A stretch of DNA of 26,954 bases from Didymodactylos carnosus (Eukaryota; Rotifera; Eurotatoria; Philodinida; Philodinidae). The position numbers and the translations under genes were made by a program. Below are positions 1 to 9,284 of the stretch, piece after piece (the first letter of the stretch is position 1; each line of letters begins with the position of its first letter). The stretch is from NCBI GenBank assembly GCA_905250885.1, contig CAJNOQ010002007.1, positions 1 through 26,954 of the forward strand, read 5' to 3'. The notes under the pieces were generated by a model. That model ran no database searches. It was not told where the DNA came from and was given only the letters and a program-made list of their open reading frames with translations.

Positions 1-426
1 TTTAGACTGGTAGTATATCAGCTGAGAAAAGTTGTTAGCCTAGGTTTGTTAATAAGGAAGGGTCTGAAAAAATTCTGAGACGACAGAAAAATTCGCCTTC
101 CATTCTTCTACAAAACTGTAGAATATAAGCTCAAACGGAGTTGTTTTTCTTAAACGGCGGGGTCCTTTGTACAATCCCAAATTCGAAGCAAACATTGAAA
201 ACCAAACACTTGAGTAGAATTCAATGCTCCTTGGTAAAACAAACAGAAAACCTATTATATACAAATGACTACAGGGAAAAAGCGAAGCTTGACGTTTCTT
301 CGCAGTAAAAATAAACAAATCTAAAAAAGTGTAGAGGAAAAAACAAAAAAACTTAATCCATAAACAACCAAACAAATGCTCAACCGTCAGATGCATTTAT
401 AACTACCTGCCCGGAACAACTATCTT
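1..426. other. Flank downstream of TPR exon, no gene recognised
   Basis: This stretch lies 3' of the TPR exon on the minus strand. A 115-codon minus-strand frame (49-396) is open here. Its translation is Phe/Leu-rich, low in complexity, has no recognisable domain, and begins just after the TPR stop codon. I read it as untranslated or intergenic sequence rather than a gene. Confidence 0.4.
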
Positions 427-596
427 TTACATAAACTTCTTTACTTCCAACAGCCTCTTTTCAACCCTCACATGGTCAGGATGTGCTGATGCAAGCAGCT
501 TTTCACGAATCTTCAAGCATCTTGCAAAACACCCTACAGTAAGAGCATACTCGCCCTTATCCTCATAAACACTGCCAGTATTATTCAGACTACTAC
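427..596 (-). CDS. Terminal exon of a TPR (kinesin-light-chain-like) protein, partial
   Basis: Read on the minus strand, a strong pyrimidine-rich acceptor (TTTTTTCTCCTAG, ending at 597) opens a 170-nt exon that runs to a TAA at 427-429. The peptide contains SLNNTGSVYEDKGEYA, then CLKIREKLL and HPDHVRVEKRLLEVKKFM. This is one tetratricopeptide helix pair of the kinesin-light-chain type plus the start of a capping helix. TPR arrays of this type bind protein partners. Only this last repeat is visible, and the upstream repeats are not in the adjacent sequence. They may sit across the repeat-filled stretch to the right or may be lost, so the gene could be broken. The family call is from motif recognition; the partner and function are unknown. 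Confidence 0.6.
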
Positions 597-985
597 CTAG
601 GAGAAAAAAGGCGGGCGATAAACTGCGCGTTAACTGTCAGTTTATACAGGCTACCTAAAAACTGCCAGTTGACAACCTGTTAATCATATAAAAACCACTT
701 AAAAACTGTCTTGTTTATCGGCGGTTTTTAGGTCTGCAAAAATACCGTCTGATAACTGCAAGTAAACGGAAAAGCCCAAAAACAGTCAGTTAACTGTGTG
801 GTTAACGGCCCATTTACAGACAGTTAAGTGGCTGTGTTTTGGCTTTACCGATTACTGGCCGTTTTTACACTTTTTAAGACCTAAAAACGGTCAATAAATC
901 AGGCAATTTTTAGATGGTTTGCAGACAGTTAACGAGTTGTAAACTAATAGTCTTCAGTCATATTTCTTTTCTATAATAGTGTATA

Positions 986-1830
986 GCGGCTTGTCCACGT
1001 AACGCGACACTTCGCTGATCAAGTTTATAAAAAAAAAATTTTCGCTTTCGAAAATTTTGAATACATCACTAGATGTAATTTTTAATTCTAAGAACCCGTT
1101 TAAAACGCTTTTTCGATAAAAATTGGTTTTTGAACATTTCAAAAATCGGATTTTCTATTTTTAGTCGAGAAAGTTTTCGAAAAATAAATTTCTAAACATA
1201 TGGTTTCGTAGAAAATTTAATTCTCTACAAAATGGCGTATTTGGTTTTGAGCTTCAGCGCTTTAGAAAATTTGTACATATTTGTACATTTGCCGACTTAA
1301 TTTACAGTTTTTAACCCTCCAACCCGAGGTAGCGACTTTATTCTTGCGTATATCGGCTGACTGTAGCACGAAAATTATATATATAAATATCAAAATCTTC
1401 TGATCATATTAGGCCCCTTAAAAACACTCGACAAAAATAGTGCGTAACACCGTTACGTTTATATTTTGATGTTTTTGCCTTAACTGAAGATGTTGAGAAC
1501 ATTCTTTTTCTTATCATCGGATAGCCCGTTCTGTGCTCTACAATTTTTGTGCTAAAAACTTTTCATTATAACCTTTACCTTTGTCCGAATTCACGTTTTT
1601 GTTGATAGCACTCGAAAAAAAGGGTCTTTTTTCGTAACGCCGTTACGGCCTACAAAAACCGTTCTCAAAAGTCGAGACTTCATCCAAAAAATTTCATTTT
1701 TATACCGTAAATGGGGGTCGACGAGCTGCTTCGAATGGTGTTTAAATGAGCTTTTTAACTATTTTAGTTTCCGAGATAATTTGATTTTAGTGCGTCCAAA
1801 ACGTAACGCCGTTACGTTTGGACAAGCCGA
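986..1830. mobile_element. TA-flanked Tc1/mariner-type MITE, 845 bp
   Basis: The ends are inverted copies: GCGGCTTGTCC then ACGTAACGCG on the left, and on the right, read in reverse, TCGGCTTGTCC then AAACGTAACGGCG. TA lies immediately outside each end (984-985 and 1831-1832), as expected for Tc1/mariner insertion. The interior has no transposase-like frame; its only open frame, 62 codons on the minus strand, crosses the left end and looks spurious. It is therefore a non-autonomous element. The assignment rests on the TA duplication and inverted ends, and the exact family is not known. Confidence 0.6.
1443..1816. repeat. Three copies of a 15-bp palindrome inside the MITE
   Basis: CGTAACGCCGTTACG occurs at 1633-1647 and 1802-1816, and the variant CGTAACACCGTTACG at 1443-1457. 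A half site, ACGTAACGCG, lies near the left terminus (about 998-1007). The right-most copy is part of the terminal inverted repeat. Such repeated dyads could be internal transposase-binding sites; that is inference. Confidence 0.65.
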
Positions 1831-2806
1831 TAGCCATGAGTTTGCTATGTTCTTGAAAAAAAAACAGTTAAGTGGCTGTAAATAAACTGTACAATGGTTA
1901 AACTGGAGGTGGTTAAACGGCGCAGTTGAATTTTAATTTCTTCGAAGTTTTGAACATTAGACATCAAGGTAAACGCCTTTATCAGTTTGCTATATATGAA
2001 AAACTGACTCAATGTCAATGTCTTTCCTTGGAAACAGTACGGACAGATAACTCGAAAAGTTGATTTTATTAATGTAGATTAGGTCCAAAAATACTTATTC
2101 GAAATTGATGCATTTAGTATATTTTAAAAGATTTATTCAAATTTCTTTTCCATTTTTTCTCTGTAATTGTCGGATTTACAGAAATACTAACAGTCGAGTT
2201 TAGCTCAGCAGTGAGTGTAACAGTAGTCTGTAAGTCCCTACATCTGACGTTATTACTCTTTTTTTCTTTCTTTTCTGTTGACGGTTTATCGTCCATTTTT
2301 AACCATTTACTGACAGTTAACGGTCTAAAAAAGTCCTAAAAATCGTCTATTTTATGTAGACCGTTTTACCGCCCTAAACTGGTAGTGCAGACTGACTATT
2401 TACAGCCAGTAAACCGTCTTTTGACGGTCAAGCTGCTTGTGAAAATTTGACATATAAGAACGCGGTTTACTGGCAGTTTTTAGGTAGTGATAAAACCATA
2501 CCATCCAAACTATCAAAAAACCACCTAAAAACTGTCTAAACGGTCTAAAAACAGCCAGTAAACTGCCTGTCAACTCACAATTAACCGGCAGTTAACTTGG
2601 CACTTTTCGCTTTACTGTAGAAGCCCCAGAAACATTAGAAGCTATAGAAGAAGTTGAAAGAGTCATTTGAGAATTATCAACACTACGCGAAATTACTGTA
2701 ATAATTTGATGTGAGATAGAGTAGAGTTGTCTCATTTGCGATCGAACATTGGTCTTGAACTGAGGAGTCCTTTCGTGTGAGTACACTTACAAGTCCAACT
2801 GCAAAT

Positions 2807-3265
2807 TCAATTGCCATGAGGCCAAGTACGATACCCTTGACAAAAACCGCTCTTGTAGCATTTTGGTCCATGCATTAGTGTAGTAGGCACATCAGATGAA
2901 TTGGTTGGATAAAGGGATGCAACATGATTTGATCTCACAAAAGGCATCGGAGCAGCTCCTGAATATTGGATAGTCGAGTCAAGTAGCAGTCGCCTAACAC
3001 CGAGAGGTTGTCGGGTCATGAGGCTTGTTCCATTTGACTGTAAAGCCCATTTTACAATTGCCTCGCGTTCGTATGTATGGCCATCTTTGGCTGTGACAGG
3101 ATCGCGAATTGGCTCCAGTGTAATGGGACATACTGAACGATCAGTCGACGAGTCCGGTCGGGCTACTGAAAGCCGCATAGAAGCTGAAATTGGTCTGGAG
3201 TTAGTAGCTATCACTTTGCTCCACTTTTGCTCGTGTTTTTGCAAACTCCCAACTTTTCTCTTCAT
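2807..3265 (-). CDS. U-box domain protein, C-terminus probably disrupted
   Basis: This is a 152-residue frame starting with MKRKVGSLQKHEQKWSKV. A U-box occupies roughly residues 44-90. It reads SVCPITLEPIRDPVTAKDGH, followed by TYEREAIVKWAL and a TRQPLG-type end. U-boxes are RING-like folds without zinc ligands that recruit E2 enzymes, so an E3 ubiquitin ligase or co-chaperone role is likely. The frame ends soon after the domain. In the next frame (minus, 2683-2871) sequence downstream continues as a hydrophobic segment (AVFVKGIVLGLMAIEFAVGL) with a potential donor, GTAAGT, just after it. This is compatible with a frameshift or a missed splice. The upstream stretch (3266-3500) shows no obvious further exon. 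The domain call is firm; whether the gene is intact is not. Confidence 0.65.
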   Translation of the reverse strand: MKRKVGSLQKHEQKWSKVIATNSRPISASMRLSVARPDSSTDRSVCPITLEPIRDPVTAKDGHTYEREAIVKWALQSNGTSLMTRQPLGVRRLLLDSTIQYSGAAPMPFVRSNHVASLYPTNSSDVPTTLMHGPKCYKSGFCQGYRTWPHGN

Positions 3266-3929
3266 TCCTTCCTTTCTCCGTTTTTACATGGTAACATGTA
3301 AACAATAACATTCTGTTTTCGCAGAACCGAAATATGTGAATGTGTACAACTTATAATGTAGTTTTTCTTTTCGACAACACGGATGAGCACTTGTAAGAAG
3401 CAGTAGACTGTGCCATTTTCAGAACGTACAATTCCTCAGAAAATTCTTCAGAAAAAAGTTTACGGACAAACTTGTTTTTGTTCCTTCTCGTGAACCCTAG
3501 TAGCTACAATAAATCTGACGATAGGTTCGCACGGCACTGACTAGCAATCACCACTTCATAACTATAACGCACCAATATATCAACGGATGCACTTGCATGC
3601 TGCGAATCATGTACTATTTAAGAGCTAATTATCTACAGTAGGCAGAGAAAGGTGGAAAAAATCAAGACAAGGTAAAAAAGGCCCGGGACGCGATTTTAAA
3701 TGAAATTGAAAGTGCCATTCATTTCAAAATATAATGCATCCGGTTGTTTTTTGAATAACTATTGACCGGTGATAGTTAGAGATCTGCGGTTTTCAGTTTC
3801 TGAAAGTAGATTGATGGGGCTTTGAACCTATGCAAAAAGAATGGAAAAAGCAACATTTTCAGGTGGCATACCACGCCTAGACATTTTCCAGAAGGTTGCT
3901 CACCACTGAAGTTAGCTCGGAAGTTAGAT
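3266..3929. other. Intergenic stretch, nothing recognised
   Basis: This stretch separates the U-box ORF start from the 640-bp inverted repeat. It would hold the U-box promoter. I see no convincing coding frame, repeat or promoter motif. A minus-strand frame (3776-4135) merely runs out of the inverted-repeat arm. Confidence 0.4.
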
Positions 3930-4570
3930 AGGTTTTCCGGAGACCATGCTATCTCGGTCCGGACAAGTCCGGGAATCCCAGAAAGACTCGAAACATAGAT
4001 AATCGAGTTTGCTGAACATCGTGGCAATGTTTGTTTTCTCGTAAAAGTTGAACAAAAGCCGCGGGAGTTGTCTTCCTGAAAAGCCGAAGTTTTGCCTGCC
4101 GACAGCAAAACTTCGATTGAACATATCTCACTCATTTCAAGTCAGAAATCGGTTAAATGTCCAGTGGGAGCTCACCAATGGTCACAGTTGCCACTGACAT
4201 GCCAAAACTTTGGAATCAAGCGCATTGAATATCAGAAGGTTTCTAGAGATCTCCTGAAAAACCTCAACGTGAAAAACTTATAGTTTATAAAGTTTTATCC
4301 CTAATTTATATTTTCTAGCTTATTTTGACTGTATGTCGACAATTCGATTGGTTTCTGACTTGAAATGAGTGAGATATGTTCAATCGAAGTTTTGCTGTCG
4401 GCAGGCAAAACTTCTGCTTTTCAGGAAGACAACTCCCGCGGCTTTTGTTCAACTTTTACGAGAAAACAAACATTGCCACGATGTTCAGCAAACTCGATTA
4501 TCTATGTTTTGAGTCTTTCTGGGATTCTCTGACTTGTCCGGACCGAGATAACATGGTCTCCGGAAAACCT
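3930..4570. repeat. Large inverted repeat: 219-bp arms, 203-bp spacer
   Basis: The left arm (3930-4148) and right arm (4352-4570) are reverse complements with few differences. Their shadow translations differ at only four of 66 residues. The outer ends read AGGTTTTCCGGAGACCAT and its complement; the inner ends are GTCAGAAA and TTTCTGAC. The spacer (4149-4351) is not palindromic and has no recognisable domain. The right arm stops about 15 bp before the aldo-keto reductase pseudogene begins, so the rearrangement may have truncated that gene. No target-site duplication was identified. Confidence 0.8.
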
Positions 4571-4584
4571 CTCTAGGTCCCGAG

Positions 4585-5214
4585 CCTAAGAAGAGCGGAT
4601 TAAAATACTTCGATCTCATTTTGCTTCACTCTGCTCTGCCTGGTAAAGAAAGTCGGTTTGCCAGCTGGAAGACTCTCGAAGATTGCGTTGATAAAGAATG
4701 GACTCGATCGACTGGTGTGTCAAACTGGGCAGCAAAATATTTCGAAAAGTTAAAAGCTATTTCGCCAAGATATGGCCTGCCATCAATCAACTGGAACTCC
4801 ATCCTTTTCTTCAACAGAGGGCGAGCGTAGAATACTGTTTTTCGAATGACATTGTTGTACAGACCTATAGTCCTCTGACACGAGGGTAGCTACTAAAGAA
4901 CGAAACAGTCATCCACATCGCAAACGGCAAGGGAGTTAATGAAGCTCAGGTGCTCGTTAGATGGAGCTTACAGAAAGGTGAGCAGCACTAGCTTTGTGAC
5001 TGGCTCTACAACATTTCTGTACTCTAATAGTTTGATATTTTTTGTATGTTTTATACCTCTTCCAAAAAGCTGTAAACCACATAGAATTTAGAGCAGTGCA
5101 GACGTTTTTAATTTTCCTTTATTAGAGGATTATATGGCGGCATTGGATCCGATCGATAATAGGCACCTAACAGGTTCCTGGGGAGAAGGTGTCAATCCGT
5201 TGAATGCCGAATGA
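4585..5214 (+). pseudogene. Aldo-keto reductase pseudogene (C-terminal two thirds)
   Basis: Pieces in order match the aldo-keto reductase barrel: GLKYFDLILLHS, WKTLEDCVDKEW, RSTGVSNWAAKYFEKL, PAINQLELHPFLQQ, EYCFSNDIVVQTYSPLTRG, NEAQVLVRWSLQK, PKSCKPHRI, and an end reading EDYMAALDPIDNRHLTGSW then NPLNAE and a stop at 5212-5214. These cover the region from the LIHSP strand through GVSN and the NQ-E-HPF and YSPL signatures to the IPKS cofactor loop. The N-terminal part with the catalytic Asp/Tyr is absent. Damage seen: a frame change near 4760-4775, TAG at 4887-4889 and TAG at 5089-5091. A donor-like AAAG/GTGAGC lies near 4978, with an acceptor near 5031 and a small indel before PKS. The copy cannot encode an active enzyme. 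Confidence 0.8.
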
Positions 5215-6030
5215 CTATACACTCACTGCTTAGCTTTCTCATTATGGATTATGTTATATTTATAGATAGTAGCGTTTAAACATACGCTTGGGCTTTTACT
5301 GTTTTTTTAACCTTAACATGTTCTTCTGGTGATATACACACGAAGTTCTTTGTTTTCTTCAATGTTAAACCACCTTGAAATATTAAGGTATACATTTCCG
5401 GAAGTTTATTCGACACGAGAAAAGCTTGTATGACTTTACAAGAAAAGATGCAGAAGTACTTAACTTGCCAAAAATAAAAAATACAAACAAGTTCACCCTG
5501 CACAGACATTGATGAGAAAAGATTGCAGAATGCCGCAAGATAGACATGGCGGACAAAATCCACAAGCTACAAGTTTTTATCATCATGAAAAAATCCTACA
5601 AACCTTGCAAGGTTTGCGTATTGAGATATCTTGTGTATTACAAGTGATAACAGGAAGGAAAAAATTCCGCAGGCTGTGCAAAGTGAAGCATCTGCGAGAT
5701 ATACCGCATGAACGTATGTAAAAGTTCCTGCATGGTGTGCCTAGAGAAGAATCCTCCAGGATCCTGCAGAAAAGAAACTTGAAAAGTGAGCGTGTTAAAG
5801 AATCCTGCTCAATTATACTCACCAACTTGCAGTAAAATTTTCGGTGAGGTAACGTGATGTAAAAGCTTGCAGTATATATCCAATATTCACAGGATTTTTT
5901 CAGATTCCTGCGTGTCAACGCAGGAATTCGTAAATTTTTTTTCAGTGGGTAGCCTGACTCTATAGAGTCAGCTCGAAAAATCTTTTTCAATGCATAATAT
6001 TTTTTTCGCTGTTTTATTGCTCTGTTTCAG
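5215..6030. other. Non-coding stretch with recurrent CCTGC/TTGCAG motifs and palindromes
   Basis: No convincing gene is seen. Short variants of ATCCTGC, CTTGCAG and CCTGCA recur through about 5400-5930, as in a decayed MITE. Near the right end is a hairpin: TTCCTGCGT at 5905-5913 pairs with ACGCAGGAA at 5918-5926. An 18-bp perfect palindrome, CTGACTCTATAGAGTCAG, follows at 5954-5971. The latter lies about 60 bp before the first BEN-like exon. Open frames here lack any recognisable domain. Confidence 0.4.
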
Positions 6031-7064
6031 TAGCAGTTACGGCACGCAAAAAGACATCATGGCAGCATTGTCACGGTCACTGGTAACGCTGGTGAACATG
6101 CTGATGATGACGATGAAGGTGGTCACACCACGTATTTTGCACGTGATGATTCAAATCGAAGTACTGTCAAAAAAAGACAAAATACATATCAACAATGACA
6201 AAAGCAGCATAAACGAGGAATGAACAACGATTTTTCATCATCATCTTCGAGTGAAAACCCCAATACAAGCAGCTCTAATTCTTCTTCTTATCATTCAGGA
6301 ACGCAAAATAGTTTAGATAAATTAGCTAGTTCAACTTCTGCTCAATTTGTATCATTTGGAAAAGAATTATTTCGATAAAAAAACATACCAAAGAATTAGT
6401 ATGTAATTTTTTTTGACAAACTTTTATTTTCATGTCTTACAGGACGGGCACCCTATAAAATTCTATTTTTTACATATTTAGGCCAATACAAGTAGTACAA
6501 CTAAAGAACTTGAAGTGGATAATATTACTGTTTATCCATATCCATATGTATGGGAAAAGTTATCTTTTACGCTTTGTTTTTATTAAAAATTTTTTTATTT
6601 AGATTTATACATCAGTTTCTGGCGATATAAATTTGTCAAAGGTGCGTGGTAACACGCCTGCTGAATACGGTCGTGAGGTTATGCGAAAGCTTTTCACTGA
6701 TGAAGAATTAGCCACATAAATTATGCCTCAAATAAAAAAGAAAAACACGACGAATCGTGAAATGCTAGATACACAAAACGTGAATGTTTTGAAAAGTGTT
6801 TGTCTGAGACGCAAGTTTTAATAATAACTGCAAGTACATAAAACATTACCTGTCATCACGTTTCCAAAACTTGGAAATGGATGACGACAAAGTTTATGTG
6901 CATTAATTTTTACTGTTTTTTTCTTCCTAGATGCCATAATTCGTCAATTTAAAATTAAATCTGAAAGTTTTTCACGTTATTATGAAAAGGTCCGTCTAAA
7001 TTCGTTTCGTGATCTATGTTCAAATACACGAAATAAATTGAGAAAAGAAGGAAGAGATATTTGA
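6031..7064 (+). pseudogene. BEN-domain-like gene with two in-frame stops
   Basis: At least four coding blocks are visible. Block one follows an acceptor at 6030 and encodes an Asp/Ser/Asn-rich, low-complexity region (HADDDDEGGHTT, then a Ser/Asn run to about 6375). Block two (6482-6547) ends in VDNITVYPYPY at a GTATGG donor. Block three (6603-6795) encodes YGREVMRKLFTDEELAT and VNVLK. Block four (6931-7064) encodes AIIRQFKIKSESF, then NSFRDLCSNTRNKLRKEGRD and a TGA. Blocks three and four resemble the halves of a BEN domain, an alpha-helical DNA/protein-binding module. Splice phases 0, 0 and 1 agree for the last three blocks. TGA at 6196-6198 and TAA at 6717-6719 interrupt the frame, and the first block has no clear donor. 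The family call is moderate. Confidence 0.5.
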
Positions 7065-8717
7065 CGATTCTCTTGTATATTTGTATATTTTAATCACAAT
7101 CACTATTCTCCAGTGAGATCCCCCTGTCGAAAACATATGACTAATAACTGAACATCCTCAATAAGAGGTTCGAATTGGCACAAGAAGAACAAACGGGACA
7201 GCCGAAAAAAATTCATCTGAATTATGTTTTTAAAATTTCCTTTTAAGGAAGTGATCCTAAACGCGCGGTTGTAAATTCTTTGGTATATCAATAATAGATT
7301 TTTTGATAGCAGGTTACCTCACTAAGGTTGCACATGACACTAGAAAAATGCTTCGTGGCTTATGATAGCATCTTTTGGTTACATTAGATTTTGTTCATCC
7401 GGAGCTAAAACATTTCGCGAAACTTAATTTTAAGAACTATCGTGCTATTACTCATCTACTGTAGGGAAAAAAGAGTCGCACAACTAAAACTTAGTCCTGA
7501 ATATTTTGCTAGAGTTGCGCAACTATTTTTACCTCTGAAGTTGTTACTAGACCATCTGCAATACTTTTCATTAGTAGTTTAGTGAATTGCTTTTAACTTT
7601 CATAGAGGATGGTCGCTATTTCCATATACAATTGTTTTTTTTGTCTGGAGCTTTCGAACATCAGTGTAAATTAGAGTAGAGGAGTAGATGATTTTTATTA
7701 TTTTTTGTACTTCATAGACTATTGTTTTTGCTTTTACATGGATGTGATTAAAAAATCATTTTCTGATAGTCTGAGACAGACCAGTGCGTAAAGTATCTAG
7801 TGAACTTTGATACACAAATTTTATCTACTTTCTATCAATAATACTTGGCGCAACTATGATCCTTTAAATCCACTTTCTCACAAAGATCAAGATACGCCAA
7901 TATTTGTATATTCATGTGGATTTTAACACATTTTTGTACCATATTATAAAAAGTAAGCCGGTGCCCGTTAAGCAAATGGATACGGTTTTCTCATAATAAA
8001 TAGATTAAGTTGATTTTCATTGAAGCTAGTGATGTTCTGGATATTTTTGTTACTGCTGATGGAGGAGGTGTTGACTTTGCGTCATGCTGTTCGTTGCTCA
8101 ACCAATATTTGTGGGAAGTGGACGAGGAGGATGAGATTGTCGCTTTAATCTTAGAGTTCATGTGTTGTCGTTGTGGTATATTATAAGTGAGATGAATGTA
8201 GTATTGCAGTGTTCATGACTGTTAGCCTCTGCTGTCTTGCTTTGTTGGAAGAACGATGTCATAGGGAAGAAACGTACATACTTCCAGTTTACAGGCATTT
8301 ATTCAGTTGACGTAAAACTCTTCTCGTTGTGGACTGTTTGTGTAGTTCGCGGTGAACGGAATATATCAGTGGAAGTATAATAACACTGTTTTTGTTATGA
8401 GGAAAGGGAATGAAAATGATGGGAAAGTGTATTTTTTTCTAGTTGAAAAGAGAATGGTGTCGAAAAGTGCATTGATTTCATGAGATCAAACAGATATCAT
8501 GTTTTGTTTTCCTTGGAAAAGCAAAAAAGGGAACACGAGAAGGATTATTACTCTCAACTTCGTTGTCTGTCTTGTTTTTTTTTCTTTTTCTCCGATGCGT
8601 AGGACATTTTGATCCATCAATCACTTTTAAGGTATATTAACGGTAGTTGAGCACAAATGTCTTATTACATTGGGTCATGGTCAATAGCCGTTAGTTATAA
8701 GACATGTCAATCAACAT
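7065..8717. other. Intergenic stretch; one small minus-strand ORF noted
   Basis: No domain-bearing frame is seen across 1.6 kb. A 56-residue minus-strand frame at 7991-8161 begins MNSKIKATISSSSS and contains KSTPPPSAVTKISRTS. Its composition looks more protein-like than its surroundings, so it could be an exon remnant, but it has no known domain and could be chance. I see no repeats above the AT-rich background. Confidence 0.3.
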
Positions 8718-9284
8718 GTTCTCGCGAGGGAAGTCCATCAACTTAAAACTTGTTTGCGGGCCAAAATTCAGTAGATTATAGATTATCGACGGTCCTGAAT
8801 CCGAATATCACCATGAGACCGGCTATTAGGCCTCCAGAAACCTCAAAAGATCCCCCAAACGTTTTCTAAATAAGTCATGATTGTAGCCTGCGAAATTAGG
8901 ATCAAAATGAAACATCTCCCAGTTCTACACGACCTTTCTTTGCAAAGTTATAGAATTTACAAAATAAGCCCTAAATGTGCATTGTCACCTCAGAGCTACA
9001 GAAAGAAAAAGGAAAAAGGAATTTAGGGCTCATTCTGTAAATTCTATAACTTTGCAAAGGAAGGTCGTGTAGAACTAGGAGATGTTTCATTTCGATCCTA
9101 ATTTCGCAGGCTACAATCATGACTTATTTAGAAAACGTTTGGGGGATCTTTTGAGGTTTCTGGAGGTCTAATAGCCGGTCTCATGGTGATATTCGGATTC
9201 AGGACCGTCGATAACCTATGATCTACTGGATTTTGGCCCGCAAACGATTTTTAAGTTGGTGGACTTCCCTCGTCAGCCGAGAAC
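8718..9284. repeat. Foldback element: ~255-bp inverted arms, 44-bp loop
   Basis: The left arm (8718-8976) and right arm (9021-9284) are reverse complements over their whole length. They start with GTTCTCG...CGAGGGAAGTCCA on the outside and end with AGCCCTAAAT and its complement inside. By eye there are roughly a dozen mismatches in the inner 235 bp, with a small gap at the outer end. The loop is 8977-9020. No coding frame is recognisable and no clear target-site duplication flanks it. A transcript crossing it would form a long near-perfect double-stranded RNA hairpin. Confidence 0.85.

Larger units (their letters stand above)
597..2600. repeat. Degenerate CTAAAAACTG / CAGTTAAC repeat clusters in inverted arrangement
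   Basis: Two clusters (about 600-945 and 2297-2600) and a smaller one (about 1861-1935) are built from variants of CTAAAAACTGCCAGT and ACAGTTAAC in both orientations. A perfect 19-bp inverted pair, CTACCTAAAAACTGCCAGT, lies at 651-669 (forward) and 2469-2487 (reverse complement). The structure resembles a transposon with long, internally repetitive termini, into which the mariner-type MITE at 986-1830 has inserted. I see no convincing target-site duplication and no transposase. The whole block lies between the TPR exon and the U-box ORF, so it may be an intron of one broken gene or may separate two genes. Confidence 0.5.

Noticed and set aside
49..396. 115-codon minus-strand frame
   Set aside because: Phe/Leu-rich, no domain, located in the 3' flank of the TPR exon; most likely chance.
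3776..4135. 119-codon and overlapping 66- and 60-codon minus-strand frames in the inverted-repeat arm
   Set aside because: They mirror plus-strand frames in the other arm and have no recognisable domain; they are explained by the inverted repeat.
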